From contig CAMLKC010000048.1 of NCBI GenBank assembly GCA_946480595.1, positions 1 to 7,279 of the forward strand: a stretch of 7,279 nucleotides of DNA. The letters are read 5' to 3'. Under the pieces are notes generated by a model. It did no database searches. It saw only the letters and a list, made by a program, of their open reading frames with translations, and was not told the origin of the DNA. How positions within the stretch are numbered: position 1 is the stretch's first letter; every line of letters starts with the position of its first letter. Shown here one piece after another: positions 5,966 through 7,279 of this stretch. The position numbers and the translations under genes were made by a program. This stretch comes from an uncultured Candidatus Saccharibacteria bacterium (GTDB lineage: Bacteria > Patescibacteria > Saccharimonadia > Saccharimonadales > CAMLKC01).

Positions 5966-6598
5966 ATGAAAACGATAGTATATATCGGCAATGCGGGCAA
6001 CAGTGCTCGTATTGTGGGCCCCGCCGTACGAGCGCTTGGGATAAAATTCGATGCCAATGTGATTGGCATGACATTAAGTCAGGCGTACAAAAACAGGGCA
6101 AAGCTTGCAAAGTTGGCGCACGAAAGTACGGTCGTGACTCATTCAGTAGGAATATTAGCACTAAAAGCTATCGTGCCAAAAGAACTCATCGCCATTGCTC
6201 CGCCAATGCCGGTACTTCCGGCGCTTCTTTTACTCAGATCGATCCCAAAAACAGCGACACTGATTGTTAGCGGCCGCGAATCACCCGAAAGGTCATGGAA
6301 GGTCACGTCGTATAGCGCTACTTCTTTAAGTGAACACCTGTTGCGCCCGCGTTACAATAGCATGCTACTAAAAGAAATTAGCTTATTTAATACTGCGCAG
6401 TGCGCGGTTGAAATGAAGCGCAAAGGCGCAAAAGTGACGTTGGTGTTTATGGAAAATGACAAATATTTTCCCGATTCATACTTACATCCTCATGTCGAGA
6501 TAGCCAAGCAACAGGGCGTTCGTATAAATACTGTTGCCGGACATCACGATGAGTTTGCGCTGTATCCATTCGAGATATTGAATCAGCTGGACGGTTGA
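5966..6598 (+). CDS. Small alpha/beta-hydrolase-like protein of unknown substrate
   Basis: This 210-residue soluble protein has no signal peptide. Its pattern fits a minimal alpha/beta-hydrolase: an N-terminal strand with a Gly/Asn loop (IVYIGNAGNSAR, 4-15), a nucleophile-elbow-like VVTHSVGILALK (Ser60), a later strand LVFMENDKYFPDS with Asp165, and GHHDEFALYP with His193/His194 near the C-terminus. Ser60-Asp165-His193 or 194 could form the catalytic triad. The elbow is T-H-S-V-G rather than the usual G-x-S-x-G, which is tolerated in some members. A hydrophobic stretch (about 73-92) is more likely fold core or lid than a membrane anchor. The ATG lies 12 bases after the pilB stop, so the gene may be co-transcribed with pilB or use its own -10 box. 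The stop (6596-6598) directly abuts the stop of the convergent malic enzyme. Fold assignment is fairly likely; esterase, lipase or other activity cannot be chosen. Confidence 0.8.
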   Translation: MKTIVYIGNAGNSARIVGPAVRALGIKFDANVIGMTLSQAYKNRAKLAKLAHESTVVTHSVGILALKAIVPKELIAIAPPMPVLPALLLLRSIPKTATLIVSGRESPERSWKVTSYSATSLSEHLLRPRYNSMLLKEISLFNTAQCAVEMKRKGAKVTLVFMENDKYFPDSYLHPHVEIAKQQGVRINTVAGHHDEFALYPFEILNQLDG

Positions 6599-7279
6599 TT
6601 ATCTTATAACGTTGGCAATAGCAGGCACAATTCGTTCATCAAAGACCGAAGGGATAATATTTTGGGCATCGGGCGTTTCCACCAACTGGGCGATGACTTC
6701 TGCTGCGGCGATTTTGTGCTGGTCGGTAATGGCCTTGACTTTGTTGTCGAGGGCGCCCCGGAAAATGCCAGGGAAAGCCGTTGCGTTATTGATTTGGTTA
6801 GGGAAGTCGCTCCTGCCTGTCGCAATAACGGCGACACCAGCGGCTGCGGCGATATCAGGCATGATCTCGGGGGTTGGATTGGCGAGTGCAAAGACAATCG
6901 GATCCTTGGCCATTTTTTCAACAAGTTCAGGTGTGAGAAGGCCAGGCTGGCTAACGCCAATAAAAATGTCAGCGTCCGTAAGGGCATCTTCGAGCGTGCC
7001 GTCGGTGCTCGTATCGATATAGTCAAGAAGGAGCTTTTTGGCATCGTTTAGATCGGTGCGGCCGCTGCTAAGGATACCTTTGCTGTCGACCGCAACGATC
7101 TGAGGTTTGGCATAAAGGTGCAGGAGCTTGGTGATAGCTGTTCCTGCGGCGCCGGCGCCGACGATGACTATCTTGCAGTCTTCAAGGGTTTTGCCCGTTA
7201 CTTTCATGGCGTTGATAAGCCCTGCAAGCGTAACGACGGCCGTTCCGTGCTGGTCATCGTGAAAGACGGGTATGTCGAG
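6599..7279 (-). CDS. NAD(P)-dependent malic enzyme, 5'-truncated by the window edge
   Basis: Malic enzyme oxidatively decarboxylates malate to pyruvate and CO2, reducing NAD(P)+, in the cytoplasm. The 226 residues visible are the C-terminal portion; small bacterial forms are about 390-410 residues, so roughly the first 160 are beyond the right edge. The frame is open to base 7279, and the ATG at 7207 is internal, not a start. Visible motifs are IPVFHDDQHGTAVV (3-16; the aspartates bind the divalent metal), the Rossmann loop VGAGAAGTA (40-48), ALANPTPEI, and ATGRSDFPNQINNATAFPGI, which lines the active site. The end, IIPSVFDERIVPAIANVIR, is typical of the family. I cannot separate NAD from NADP preference. 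In a fermentative, reduced-genome cell it could supply pyruvate and reducing power. The TAA stop (6601-6599) abuts the convergent hydrolase gene with no spacer. Confidence 0.96.
   Translation of the reverse strand, partial: LDIPVFHDDQHGTAVVTLAGLINAMKVTGKTLEDCKIVIVGAGAAGTAITKLLHLYAKPQIVAVDSKGILSSGRTDLNDAKKLLLDYIDTSTDGTLEDALTDADIFIGVSQPGLLTPELVEKMAKDPIVFALANPTPEIMPDIAAAAGVAVIATGRSDFPNQINNATAFPGIFRGALDNKVKAITDQHKIAAAEVIAQLVETPDAQNIIPSVFDERIVPAIANVIR

Noticed and set aside
50..6598. Alternative genetic code with TGA as glycine (as in SR1/Gracilibacteria)
   Set aside because: TGA ends pilB and the hydrolase exactly where the proteins should end, and none of the conserved proteins contains an in-frame TGA.
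6612..7051. Long open frames on the plus strand opposite the malic enzyme
   Set aside because: They are antisense to highly conserved malic enzyme motifs, show no recognisable domain, and result from the GC-rich codon pattern of the real gene.
7205..7207. ATG 7207 as the true start of a short malic enzyme
   Set aside because: The frame stays open to 7279 and encodes the conserved metal-binding FHDDQHGTA motif, so the gene continues past the window.

Overview
The window is a compact bacterial segment that carries an artefact at its left edge. Bases 1-49 are Illumina library adapter, not genome. Genuine sequence starts at about base 50, inside a dnaE gene, and runs to base 7279, where it ends inside a malic enzyme gene. 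The gene set suggests a member of the Candidate Phyla Radiation (Patescibacteria), most likely Saccharibacteria (TM7). It combines a single-chain DnaE, a secreted coiled-coil/CHAP peptidoglycan hydrolase, a cysteine-free PilB-like type IV pilus ATPase, a malic enzyme, and very tight gene packing. TGA and TAA both act as ordinary stops, which argues against the recoded Gracilibacteria/SR1 (TGA = Gly). The lineage call is an inference from protein style and gene order; no marker gene proves it.

Layout from left to right: adapter (1-49); 5'-truncated dnaE (+, to 2539); a weak terminator-like hairpin (2549-2578); a secreted CHAP amidase/endopeptidase (+, 2601-3788); a convergent SpoU/TrmH-family RNA methyltransferase (-, 4273-3785); a short divergent promoter region (about 4274-4303); a PilB/GspE-type ATPase (+, 4331-5953); a small alpha/beta-hydrolase-like protein (+, 5966-6598); and a convergent, 5'-truncated malic enzyme (-, 7279-6599). 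No stretch longer than 62 bases lacks a gene, and I see no tRNA, rRNA, CRISPR array, IS element or phage gene.

The genes do not form one pathway. They cover replication (DnaE), cell-wall remodelling (CHAP protein), RNA modification (TrmH-like), surface appendage assembly (PilB-like) and C4/C3 carbon metabolism (malic enzyme). The strand pattern is + + - + + -, so several independent transcription units are likely.

I found no clearly new biological system. The most interesting structure is regulatory. Promoter -10 boxes sit 6-8 nt upstream of the start codons of the methyltransferase and the hydrolase, where no Shine-Dalgarno sequence is visible. This suggests leaderless or nearly leaderless mRNAs. 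The two tail-to-tail junctions also have no spacer: one shares a TTAA as both stop codons and the other has abutting stops. The PilB-like ATPase has no cysteines and so lacks the family's usual zinc-binding tetracysteine site.
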